A stretch of 64,000 bases of DNA from Acanthopleura granulata. Lineage: Eukaryota; Mollusca; Polyplacophora; Chitonida; Chitonidae. Location of the stretch: contig JABBOT010000004.1 in assembly GCA_016165875.1 (NCBI GenBank), positions 33,573,783-33,637,782 on the forward strand. The letters run 5' to 3'. Position numbers and translations under genes: made by a program. The notes beneath the pieces were generated by a model that saw only the letters and a program-made list of their open reading frames with translations, had not been told where the DNA came from and ran no database searches. Of the stretch, positions 37,261 through 48,482 are shown piece after piece; positions within the stretch are counted from its first letter, which is position 1; every line of letters begins with the position of its first letter.

Positions 37261-38770
37261 CGTCAAATAGCGTGTTGGTGCGCAAAGAATTGTCCAGAAA
37301 GACTTCCAGCCTTTCAGAAAAAGTACAGAAAAGAAATGAACGCAAGTGTTTAGAACATGTATGCCTAAAACCCTAACACTTGCTTTATTGCCTTCTGTTG
37401 AAACTTTTGTGCGCCTTTCCTCGGTAGGTGTAGTATATCAGGAGTGTGCTCAGAGGAAACAGAACTGCCGTGACTTCATACATAACTTGTCTGATTACGG
37501 CACGCAGCCAGTCATGTCTTTTTTGTTACATTTTAGTCTTAAGCGCCCTCTTGCAACAATTAAATTGAGCTATTCATGTTGATCTTCCCAAACATTAAAT
37601 CAAGCGGCTGTGGCTCGTGGTGTTCAAGACTCACCAGGGTTATGCCATACACCCTGTTTAAAATTCAACGACGAATTTAATTTCCCACTAGCCCGCTATT
37701 TTTGTATCCTTGGAGAGGGAAAAGGGGAAAAAATTCATTCCACTGTTACCGTTCGACCACTAAGAACAGGTCAATTTCGACCCAAACGGTTTGGGGATAG
37801 TCGTGACATACCCAAAAATATAGTGGGATTTCAAACCAAATTTTGGGGTCGCCCAGACCGACACTAATGGGCCCGACCCAAACCATTTGGCTTGACCTGA
37901 CTCAAAGCCTTGCTATGCTGTTAAACAAAATTAATCAATGCACTAAATTTTGCTAAATTTCGTTATTAGTTCATGAATCTCCTCTAATTAGTTTTCATTA
38001 TGGTAGAAACCATAAGCAATAGCAGAGTTATCTGCCCCTTTGTCTTACCCCTTTCATGTTCAGACCAAGATTCATTGTTTCTTAAGGAAAAGCAGATGCC
38101 CAACTCCAGTCTTATTTATATAGGCATCTTTAAGACAAAGGAACAAGATAAGGGTATCTCATGAAAGACAAATGAATCCATTAAAGCTTGTGCTGAGAAT
38201 GACGATGATGGATACAATATAGGGTCTCGTAACTAAGGTAAAAGGTCACTGATGAGAAAGAAACCATGACATCGTATTTTGGTCATTAAACAGGGGTCAA
38301 GTTGATAGTAATACACTTCTTGGTTATACTTTCCTTTACTAAAGTATATACTTGGGTTTTTGCCAGTGGAAATAGGATGTGGCAACCATAGCAACACAAC
38401 AAGGCACGTAGAGTTCAATTTACCGTGATTTCACATGCTAATAATTGTTAAAGTCATATAATGGTATTTAAACTTGAGGTTTTTGACCCAAGGTTGTGCA
38501 AACAACCGACTGAAGAATTATATAACGGACAGGGTTGAATTTCAGGGACATTTTCACTCGGGTTATCATGGCAACAGCTAGTGAAATATCACCAAATTAC
38601 AAGAAACCATGTAAATCATAACATTAGAAATACCAAATATTCTTTTCAATCAAGAAGTCTATAAGACTGCATTTGTGGTAAAATATCTGTTACAGTAACC
38701 TTACAGAAAAACTACTCATCTTAAATATTTTTATTGATATAAAACGACAACACTAATATACTGCTTTTAT
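37260..38770. other. Intergenic, no gene recognised
   Basis: Only short chance frames are seen. This stretch could include the 3' flank of the piggyBac-derived element, but no terminal repeat could be identified. Confidence 0.4.
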
Positions 38771-38971
38771 CTCTTTTGTATTTTTTTAACCCAGCTGAAG
38801 CAAACACATGTTTCTCCACATATGCTACACCAATGAACTTGGACCCAGGCATTGATTTCAGACACAAAATTGCCAGTAAATGTCATCAAAGAAGGGTTCA
38901 GTTCAATCACAATACAATCACTTCACATGTATCACAAACACTTAACACAGGCTCCTGCTTGGGATACTTTC

Positions 38972-40529
38972 ACCGAATGTAAGATGGATATTTATTTAAC
39001 AGTTGGTCATTTTTATCCACATTTCCCATGTATTTACTATAGTTTGCAACAACTTTAGATTGGATAAATTTCTTCTTTTTCCATCCGTTCCTGCCTGGCA
39101 GTGTTCCCTCATATTTAGTGACATCAAAACCACAGTGTATTGTACACAGCAATGACATTGTTTTGCTATCCTTCCATTGCACCAATAAAATACCCGTTTG
39201 TCTCTTCCAACGGTAATCTCCCACTTCCGGGCATCTTTAAAAGAACCAGGCAATGCTCTGCTCTTTGATTTCTGCACACCAACAACATCAATTCCCGTAT
39301 TAAACAAATCTTTGACCAAATTAATGTAAGTGTAAAAATAATCAAGAAACAAAATATAACTCTGATTAATGAAAGTAGGAACTAAGTCCATGACGACAAG
39401 GTAACTCAGTTCATTCTTTTCAACACAGAAAGTGGCGAACTTCTTTTCCAAGTATGCAACAAATTCACAGGTGTATCCTGAACAAGCCAGAGCCCACACC
39501 TTGGTTTCAGATCTAACTGGTTTGTTCTTAATGAATTGTCGGATACCAGAGAACTGACGTCTGGATGACAAGATCCACTGCTCAGCTGACAGTTGTCGGT
39601 AAGGCTGGTTCAGATCCTGGGACACAGTTCGGACATGGTCAATGAGAGGCCCGACTCCTGTAAAATAGTCACCTTCAGAAAGTATAAAAGAGAAGAGATT
39701 CTCATATGTGAAACATTTAACTTTTACATTTTAATACTTTAGTAATCATTTTTTCTTCTAGTCCCCTGTATATCACCTTTTGGACCGGGGAACATCATAA
39801 TTCTAATCACCATTAAAGATTAGTGCAAAACTTTAAACACTCACATATTGTTTACAAAATAACTAAGCAACAGACTGCATGATGACATATCGGATAACGA
39901 TTTTTTTTCCCTATAAAGATTTCGTCCAAGGGAAATAATCTACAAGGTTTAAAACACTTACTGTCGGCAACATCAGGTAGAGATGTAATCTGTAGAAAAG
40001 CCAGCAGAGCCTGGAATCTTCGTTTTGTCATCACATTCATCACAGGGTTTGATCGGTAAAGAGGTCAACTTGACCAGTACCAAGAGTAGCTCTGGTATTT
40101 GGCAAGTGACAGGTGTATGGCAATTCCCAAAACACTGAAAGAATTTTTTGTTATTTTAACTGATTAATAACTTCTTATCATGTAAGCATGTTATATTCAT
40201 GTATTTATGGATATTTAGTCTGAAATGAATTCAATATATAATTCCACCTCATTATCAGATGCCTGTTTTTTGTAAAAGTCTACAATATGTAATATCATAG
40301 ACCTTCCAATACAAGATATGAAGATAAAACAAAATGACTGACTGATTCACAAACCTACCTTTCTAATTTCTTCATTAATATTTTTATTCCCCCAAATCAA
40401 GATTATAATTCCGTTCAGGGGTTGTTCGTGCCTATACATTTCCTCCACAGTTACGCTATCCCACTCCTTCAGCCTGTTTGCAGATTTGCATTTCCAAATT
40501 TGGTCTGAGGAACAACATAAGGAAGTCAA
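38972..40529 (-). pseudogene. piggyBac transposase-derived (PGBD-like) gene with introns, inactivated
   Basis: Three blocks on the - strand join in phase through visible splice sites. 40529..40438 has LKEWDSVTVEE and donor GTATAG. 40134..39962 has the CTTTCAG acceptor, LGIAIHLSLAKYQSYSWYWS and NPVMNVMTKRRFQALLAFLQ, and donor GTAAGT. The third starts at 39657 after a TTTTACAG acceptor, with VGPLIDHVRTVSQDLNQ, KVWALACSGYTCEFVAYLEK and YILFLDYFYTYINLVKDLF. A frameshift near 39215-39240 leads into YSKYMGNVDKNDQLLNKY. These follow the order of the PGBD transposase core. An in-frame TGA follows YSWYWSS. Where the first catalytic Asp normally sits the sequence reads LSAEQW. The second (FLDYFYT) and third (NVDKNDQ) Asp positions remain. 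The C-terminal zinc-binding part was not found. No TTAA-flanked terminal repeats were identified. Confidence 0.85.
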
Positions 40530-40968
40530 GAGGCTTACTCAGTTCCTTTCTGCTTGATTTGAAATAGAGAGCAGAGTACAGAAGTTTTAGCTGTTGGCTG
40601 AGGATAACACACAGGTAATAATGGCTATACTTTGTTTATCAACTTGAAACAACTGGATTAATTATTATTACCAACTATGGACATTTATCAGCTGTACAGT
40701 TTACTCTCACAAAAACCGTGTCGAGTCTTCTTCCGATAGAATATCTTTACTACAGCAGTATGGAATTAAAACTATACCTAGTAAAACGACCAAGGTGGTC
40801 TACATGGTTGGAGCACCGGTGGATTTGGTCCCTCAGTCACCAACTGTATCATCCTGCCAAGAGAAAACTTTATACTGCAATGGATCTTCCTCCATGGAAC
40901 TAGTGTCTTGTGAGTGGCTAAATCATACAAACTTACAAAGTAATATGCATATGCATGTGCATGTAGGC

Positions 40969-41070
40969 CTAGATGCACTGGGCTTCAAAGTCTGGGATAA
41001 ATTGTTCATCACTGCCTGAAGCACTTTGTTGTAAAAGGACATCAGCTAAATCCTCCTCTTCTGAAGACAT
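40969..41070 (-). pseudogene. Possible acidic N-terminal exon of the piggyBac-derived gene
   Basis: A - strand frame reads MSSEEEDLADVLLQQSASGS, then DEQFIPDFEAQCI, then stop. Acidic, Ser-rich N-termini of this type are usual in PGBD proteins. It lies about 440 bases upstream of the next block in the right orientation. No convincing splice donor was found. Confidence 0.35.
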
Positions 41071-41149
41071 AACACCACTATAACCAGGCAGGTCTGAACC
41101 ATACTCCCAAAGCTCATCAATATCCAAAATAAAACGAAATCAATGATTG

Positions 41150-42370
41150 GCAAACCTTGACGTAAATCAAGCTTGAAATTGACATCGGCCAGCAACACAT
41201 GGACGGTTTAGTCCACAACAGTTTAGGCTTTGATTTACTTTTGGATACTATTTTGGCACATATGCCACCTAACCAGGTTGGAGGTGTAAACTGATAGTCT
41301 GGAGAACTGGCAACCACTAAACACACACGCACACACCATGGTGCACCAGACCTACTGTACATTTACCTGTTTCTCAGAACATTATCAAAGATTTCAAGTC
41401 CAGTTTCATGACAATTACAGCGCAAACTCGGCACAGTCCTAGTCAGGTCTAAATGTATATGTGTATAACAGATTGTTTGGACGAAAACAAACTATTTCAA
41501 ATAGTATTTGCGCTAGCTGCACATACTACTCTCCCCCCAGCAACAACATCATTAGATTTACAATACATGACTTCGACTTCAAGTTACGACTTACTCCGTA
41601 TAAAGCATAGCAATCATTATTTGCGTTTAAAGGCACTGTCAACAGTTTTCGATGAATTTGTACATTTCTGTCAGTAAAGCAAAAGTACATGATAGAAAAA
41701 TATCAAAATAGTCAAGAAACAGAAACACAAACCTGCATTTTTATTTCCATATTTTCGTCCGGTGCCTGAAACACTCAACTTATAAACGAAACTCGGCAAA
41801 ACATCGATTCAACACATCTCATAATCTGACTAATACTATCTCTGTGTCTTTGTAACAGGGTATGTTTTTTCGTATTATTGTTTTATCTCTTTCAGGGGCA
41901 TTTTGTCCGCGCTGGTGATTTTTACAGACCTGAAACTTCGAAGCAGAATTTTTGTGCAAATACAAAAAAATGTGATATTCCTTTTCCGATAACATTTTCG
42001 CTTGGCCATATAGCTGAAGGCTTTCGTTGTTGCTGTGCTATAATCCAAAAATTACGGAACCTGTACACAAAACACATTTAGTTGAAGCTGGTCTACTGAG
42101 GAATACACTTGCTTTCTTTTTATCTGAATATCTGTGATATTCGTCAAGTTTGAGTAATTTTGAAGAGCCGTGCCTATTTTCAAAGAAGCTTGTCAAGGGA
42201 CGTAATTCTGGTGGCCATTCGTGATTGTTTTTGTGATATTTTCGCATTGTTTGAGGTGACATCACTGAAAACACCACGGCTTTAAAGAGCATTTCGTGAG
42301 CTTGAAGACAATATGTAATGTGTTTTTTGTACATATGAAAGGAATGAAATAAACCCAAATCATACACTGT
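41150..42370. other. No recognised gene; one 112-codon frame on -
   Basis: A - strand frame at 42038-42376 of 112 codons contains MRKYHKNNHEWPPELRPLTS and SSKLLKLDEYHRYSDKK. It is protein-like in composition, but matches no family I know and has no clear splice continuation. It could be an exon of an unknown gene or part of the neighbouring element. Confidence 0.2.
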
Positions 42371-42399
42371 ACACAAAACAATTGCTTAACGGTTACCAG

Positions 42400-44140
42400 T
42401 GACCGGTAGGAAGATGAAGAGGTTAACTAAGTTAATATAATGTACATTCACATGTATCTTTAAATACAAATTTTAGATAAAAGGAAGGGGTGAATAACTC
42501 TGATACAAATACAGAGCATGAAAAAAAAACCCGGAAAGCAATCGCTATGTATCGCCTTCCTGAACTGAAGTGGTGCAGCAATGTGTGAAAGAGCTGTCAC
42601 GCACTGGTATTCAAAAAGTCATGGGAGAGAAACGATGTTTTTGCAATCGTCTCTCCCTCATTTCGTGGTAAGTTCATGCTCCTCCAGTCAGTTCACACGC
42701 ACAATGGATGTAGTGGTAGGCTATTGCCACAATTATTCCCTCTGACAGGCAAGTAATGCGTAGCACACAAACATCTTCCATTAACGATGACCTCCACATT
42801 GTCAGTGTTTGTGGATCGGTATCAAAAAGTTGGTGACATGGTTAGTTCATCACTTATAACATTGCTACCAAAGTCTCAGGAACAAGTGGCTAAATGTTCT
42901 GTAATCTATATACGCAGGAATCTGGAAACCTCCCTCACCTCTCTTGGGGCAAGATAATCCACGCCTCAATCCTCTCACCCATTGCAGTCTTAAAAGTAAA
43001 TAAATAAAAACAACTATATTAACTCACTGCAAAAACTTCAATCAAATTAAGTGAAACTTTGTATCATAAATGAATCACCCACTGTTGCAACCAACAGTTT
43101 ATTTTGAACAATTTTAATATTTTAGAAGAATCAGTCATATGATACTGAAAAAAATGAATATTAATCCTGCCGACCAGGTGAAACTTTGCATGTATCAGAG
43201 AGCCCATCAGAAATATTAATACACCTCTATTATATACAGAGAATTGTCATTCAGAATCAAGAATAAACACTGCTAAACAGGTTGAGCTTGAATTAATAGC
43301 TGCTCTTTTCTTATAAGTTATTGTTATATTAAACACAGGCAGATTGTATTTTGGGTCAATTTCAAACTATTATCTACATCTGCTTTGTCGTGTCGGGTAC
43401 ATAGTGCATACGCTAGAATTTCAGAACGAGCCTGGCATGCAAATGGCGGAGTATTGCAATTTTTAATGTAACAAATAATCTTGATTAGGCCTACATCTTA
43501 GAGCAAATCATGAATTCATGAAAACTCCTACAGAGTGGACGAATTTGCCTCAGTGGAAAATTCGAAAATTCAGGTATACAAGTGAATTGCAAAACATCAA
43601 CGACAACAAATGTTTCTGTTTATAAGCCATTATACTTTCTGTGCCACCGGAGGAATGTATAGTAAAATCATCCTTATGTCCAAAGGAAGAAATGTCATTT
43701 AATTGTATAATTAAACGTCAAATATATAACAGGCCATATACAAATATAACATACTTTTATTAGATTTACTCTGGCACTGTTTTAAGGCTAGCCCCAAAAT
43801 ATTGCTAGGTTATCTTGAGGAAACATGGGATTTTCTAAGCTGCCTTTTTAACAAAATATTAAAGATTACACCACTGAACAATCAATGGCTTGTAATGAGA
43901 CTGATTTTACTCCACAAAGTGAGGGTCAGCAGAGTTCCCAATAGAATGATATTTAAAAAGATTATTTTATGTATTACCTTGTGGTGAAATGGCTATTTAA
44001 AATTTACTCTATATCACAATTCTAGTATAAATATATAATTTTTAATTTACCTAATAAAAAAGGATTTAATAAGTGTAAAATTTTGATACTATGGTCCATA
44101 GGTATATATTCTGCTATCTGTTCTGTGAGTAGTTTTAAAG
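42400..44140. other. Intergenic, no gene recognised
   Basis: AT-rich unique-looking sequence. No supported feature. Confidence 0.4.
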
Positions 44141-44141
44141 G

Positions 44142-44220
44142 TAGCCAGCCGCAGCTGGACTTGAATTCACAGACCATGACTGCATTGCTGAGAGGCTCTT
44201 GGATCATTACGCTGTTAAAT
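44142..44220 (-). repeat. tRNA-derived SINE, head fragment
   Basis: On the - strand it starts with 'agcgtaatgatccaagagcc', then 'gtgaattcaagtccagctg' (B-box region), then 'cggctggct'. The 3' body is missing. It lies just before the large composite repeat. Confidence 0.7.
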
Positions 44221-44665
44221 GTGTTACGAACCCCGTCTTTAAAATATGTAAGTGTATCTTAGGAGAGTTCTTGGCAAGGAAGAAATAGCCACTAAGGGAC
44301 GGAACATGTTGGAAATGCAGGAGAGTTTGATATGGACGAACTATTGTGCGGATGATAGGTGGTATGAAGAGGGTTTAGACTGTGATTCAGGTGTACGGCG
44401 GATACACCTGATATTGAGGTCAAGCCATTTTCCGTCGCCATTTTCGTGGTCAAAATGGAAGCCAGGGTCAAAACTGACCTCAGATTCATCATCTGCGATC
44501 TCGATTACCTTTGGCTCAAAGTTTAAGGTCAATCAGAAAAAAAAAATTTCTCACCCCTATCTAATAACATGGGCCCTATGCTTTAACCTGGGCCCTATGA
44601 TTTAACATTGGCCCTGTGTTTTAACCTTGAGAAATGGGTGAAAAACTTTTTTTCTCCGATTGCGC

Positions 44666-45240
44666 AGAGCATGTGTCACACATCAGCCACACATTCCCGA
44701 CATACTCACCTTTGACCACCTCGTCATCTTCTGTATGGCAAGCTATACGCGTCATTGCCGACATGCTCACATTGTAACACCTCCTATTCGCCTTCCACAT
44801 ATCTTATGGCCATAAAACTCCCTAGGTCACCAGCACAATTTACTTTTCTACTTACCTGTTAAATTTGACCACCATCGCTGGGTAATTAAGGGAAAACCGT
44901 ACTCCACACGGACACCCCCCCCTTTATCCACCCATGTACATATAGACCATTAAGTACACAATGGCAATAAATTAGCTAATACTCACCTTCCACTCCTTCC
45001 AATTCCACCAAACTCACTCCGCTGGTACAAACGTGCTTGTAGTGCTCACCTGTCAAGTTTCAATCAATTCCATGGGTGACTAAGGCCCTAATCACCGTTC
45101 AATCACTTGCCATCAGCCTGCCTATCTCTTAACACAGGAGTTGAGACAACTGTTATAGGGTCCACGTTAGCACAAACTTTAAAAATTCACATAAAATTCT
45201 CTAATTCAATCACCGACTTGACCTTATCCCTAGGCAGAAC
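44666..45240 (+). repeat. Module A-B, copy 1
   Basis: A begins 'agagcatgtgtcacacatca' and contains 'ggtaattaagggaaaaccgt' and 'actccacacggacacc', ending near 44985. B runs from 'ccactccttccaattccacc' through 'acaactgttatagggtccac' to 'ataaaattctctaattca'. Both recur as listed in the other module entries. Confidence 0.9.
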
Positions 45241-46630
45241 TCATTCCCGGTCCTTTCCGGTCCGCCCATTCCAAAAGTGCCGAAATTCAAGATGGAACAG
45301 TGCAAAATAGATCAACGGCCCAAAACTGGCCCAAACTTCTTTCCAAGTCCAAACATGCCAAATTTTTTATTTATAGGTCAGAGGTCGGAGGTCAAGAAAA
45401 AGGTCATAAACCCATGTGGAGGTCATGTTGGCGTCACATCTCAAAAAGGTCAGGCCCAAAATTTTCAAACTGGGGTCAAATTTTCCACCGCCATTTTGGA
45501 GGTCTAAATTTAAGCCAAAGTGAAACTACGTCCGCGATTACCCCCTGCCTCCAAATCTGAGGTCAATTGGCCAAGAAAGGTTTTCCACCCGTTTTCCGCC
45601 CTATTTAAAACCTATTAGGAAAAAATGAGTCGGAAACCTTTTGTGTCTCATTGACCTCAAACTTTGATACCAGAGGTAATCGAGGTTGCAGATGAAGAAT
45701 CCGAAGTCAGATTTGACCTTCAGCTCGATTTTGACCTCCAAAATGTAGGTCGAATGTTTGACCCTGATTTTGACAATATCTCAAAAAATCCCTAATAAAG
45801 CCTTGACTTTGACTTATTGACACCTGATGATCCAATGACCTTTAAGTCGATTCATGACCGTTTTGTTGACCTCCGACCTTTGACCTACATTTCAGATACC
45901 CCATTTCAAATGCACCCGTTAAAAATAAAACGAAAGCACATAGAAATCAGATCAAGGTCGAGATCGAATGCAAACTCATTGGGACGTTCACAGATATCCA
46001 CCACAATGGCCGCCATGTACTTTCGACACGTGTTTTTCAGGTGAAACACAAAACTTTTTTTAATCTTCAATTTTAGAAGTCAAGGTCAAGGTCAAGATCA
46101 AATTTGACCCCGGATTCGTCAAGGCCGATGTCGATTTACCCTGTGTAGGACCCACTTCCGATCCGCTGCGCTCATTGCAAAGGGCCGAAATTCAAGATGG
46201 CCGACTGCAAAATAGGTCAACGGCCCAAAACTGACCCAAAGTTGCGTTGAGCCGGTCGAGTGTGGTACCATCTCAAACCTCTCGTGGAGATCTGTTCGCT
46301 TGTGACATTTGGGCCTGATCGGCCGATAATTACTCTCTTGGTGTCGTTCCCACCAAAAAGAGTGTCCATCGGGTGTGCCCGCCAACAAGGCTTGATCTGA
46401 CCAGAAAGTCGAAATATTTTCCGTCGCCATTTTCGGGGTCAAAATGGAAGCCAGGGTCAAAACTGACCTCAGATTCATCATCTGCGACCTCGATTACCCC
46501 TGGGTCAATGTTTGAGGTCAATCGGAGAAAAAAAGTTTCTCACCCCTATCTAATAACATGGGCCCTAACCCTGGGCCCTATGATTTAACATTGGCCCTGT
46601 GTTTTAACCTGGAGAAATGGGTGAAAAACG
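45240..46630 (+). repeat. Module C, full copy 1 (GGTCA/TGACC-rich)
   Basis: This ~1.4-kb unit has two related halves in direct order. Both begin with 'gaaattcaagatgg' and 'caaaata(g)atcaacggcc' (45285 and 46185) and end with a 'cgccattttgg...gacctcggattc' module. It is dense in AGGTCA half-sites, including runs of 'aggtcaaggtcaag' near 46078. It ends in a run with GGGCCCTATG repeats. Confidence 0.9.
45477..45760. repeat. Foldback palindrome inside module C
   Basis: The left arm ('gccattttggaggtc', 'gaggtcaattgg') is followed by its imperfect inverse ('cattgacctcaaactttga', 'ggtaatcgaggttgcagatg', 'ttgacctccaaaatg'), with arms of about 120 bases. Equivalent palindromes lie near 53405-53700, 55400-55690, 57836-58125 and 59330-59610. 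The other end of module C (about 46420-46540) repeats the left arm directly. Confidence 0.75.
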
Positions 46631-46647
46631 TTTTTCTCCGATTGCGC

Positions 46648-47200
46648 AGAGCATGTGTCACACATCAGCCACACATTCCCGACATACTCACCTTTGACCA
46701 CCTCCTCATCTTCTGTATTGCAAGCTATATGCGTCATTGCCGACATGCTCACATTGTAACACCTCCTATTCACCTTCCACTCACCTTATGGCCATAAAAC
46801 TCCCTAGGTCACCAGCACAATTTACTTTTCTACTTACCTGTTAAATTTGACCACCATCGCTGGGTAATTAAGGGAAAACCGTACTCCACACGACACCACC
46901 CCGCTTTAACCACCCACATACATATAGACCATTAAGTACACAATGGCAATAAATTAGCTAATACCTTTAACTCTTTCGAATTCCACCAAACTCACTCCGC
47001 TGGTACAAACGTACTTTTAGTACTCACCTGTCAAGTTTCAACCAATTCCATGGACAACTAAGGCCCTAATCACCGCCCAATCACTTGCCATCAGCCTGCC
47101 CATCGCTTAACAGAGGAGGGGAGACAACTGTTATAGGGTCCACGTTAGCACAAACTTTAAAAATTCATATAAAATTCTCTAATTCACTCACAGGCTTGAC
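46648..47200 (+). repeat. Module A-B, copy 2
   Basis: A runs from 46648 to about 46965, followed by B to about 47200. It is nearly identical to copy 1, apart from small differences such as loss of 'actcaccttccactcc' at the A/B joint. Confidence 0.9.
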
Positions 47201-48010
47201 CTTTGAGTATGTGATGGCTTGGACATTTGCAAGTTGACCCGTGTCCCTCTCATTGACCTCTGACCTCTGACCTACTTTCCGGACACCCCATTTTAAATGC
47301 ACCCGTTAAAAACAAAACGAAAGCAAATAGATCCAACTTCAAGGTCAAGATCGATTGCAAACTCATTGGGGCGTCCAGGGGTACCTTATTCAATGGTCTC
47401 CACCTACTTCCGACCTGTGTTTTTTCAGGTCAAACCCAATAATTTCAATTTTGAAGGTCAAGGTCAAGGTCGAGGTCAAATGAGACCCCGGATTCGTCAA
47501 GGCCGACGTCAATTACCCCTAGGTAGGACTCACACCCGATCCTGTCCGCCCATTGGAAAAGGGCGAAATTCAAGATGATCGAGTTTAAAATAGGTCAACG
47601 GCCCAAAACTGACCCAAAGTTGCGTTGAGCCGGTCGAGTTTGGTACCGTCTGAAAGCTCTCGTTGAGATCTATTTGCCTGTGAAATTTGGGCCCGAAAAT
47701 TACTCTCGTGGTGTCGTTCTCCCGAAAGAGATTGTCCGCCGGGTGTGCCCACCAACAAGACTTGATATGATCAGAGAGTCGAAATTTTTTCGGTCGCCAC
47801 TTTGGAGGTCAAAATGGAAGCCAGGGTCAAAACTGACCTCGGAATCATCATCTGCGACCTCGATCACAATTGCGTCAAAGTTTGAGGTCAATGAGAGAAA
47901 AAAAATTTCTCACCCCTATCTAATAACATGGGCCCTATGCTTTAACATGGGGCCTCTGCTTTAACATGGGCCCTATGCCTTAACCTGCAGAAATGGGTGA
48001 AAAACTTTTT
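47200..48010 (+). repeat. Module C, short variant
   Basis: It lacks the first half and the palindrome. It starts near 'gacctctgacctctgacct' (47255) and keeps 'tcaaggtcaaggtcgaggtc' and the final 'caaaatggaagccagggtca' part. Confidence 0.8.
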
Positions 48011-48440
48011 TTCGTGAAATTTGGGCCGGATCGGCCGAAAATTACTCTCGCGGTGTCATCCTCACCAAAAGGGCGGTGTAGCTGGTATGCCCGCGAACAA
48101 GGGCTTGATCATGGAAGCAAGTCGAAAGAGTTTTTCGTCAATAAATTGAAAACTTATATTTTTTTAACCTTTTTCATCGCAGCAATGAACTTGCAGAGAC
48201 TGAATACTCTAGTAGACGTGTATTTCCGTCCTTTTGTCCGGAGAAAATATTTTTACAAATTTCTCAAAGGGGTACCCCTTTTAGGAAAATGAGGAGAAAT
48301 TGACCTTCGGCGTTTAGCGGCGTTTTTTGAGGGTTAGGCGGGGTTAGGCACCTAGGTCACAAACCCCTGTTAAACCTTGACCTGTGGCCTTTAATTACGA
48401 ATTAATTGATGAAAACTCAACTTTTTCTGGACGTGCGACC
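48010..48440 (+). repeat. Module D, copy 1
   Basis: Its first bases are a variant of the C second half ('gggccggatcggccgaaaat'). It then has unique sequence with the perfect 16-bp palindrome AAAGGGGTACCCCTTT at 48266-48281 and 'gagggttaggcggggttagg'. It recurs at 60150 and 60635. Confidence 0.85.
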
Positions 48441-48482
48441 CCCAGTGGCCATCTCGTCCACTACGTGTAGGAAACTGACGTT

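Noticed and set aside
36985..37353. 122-codon frame on + after the protease gene
   Set aside because: It reads through a local tandem duplication of non-coding DNA and has no recognisable domain.
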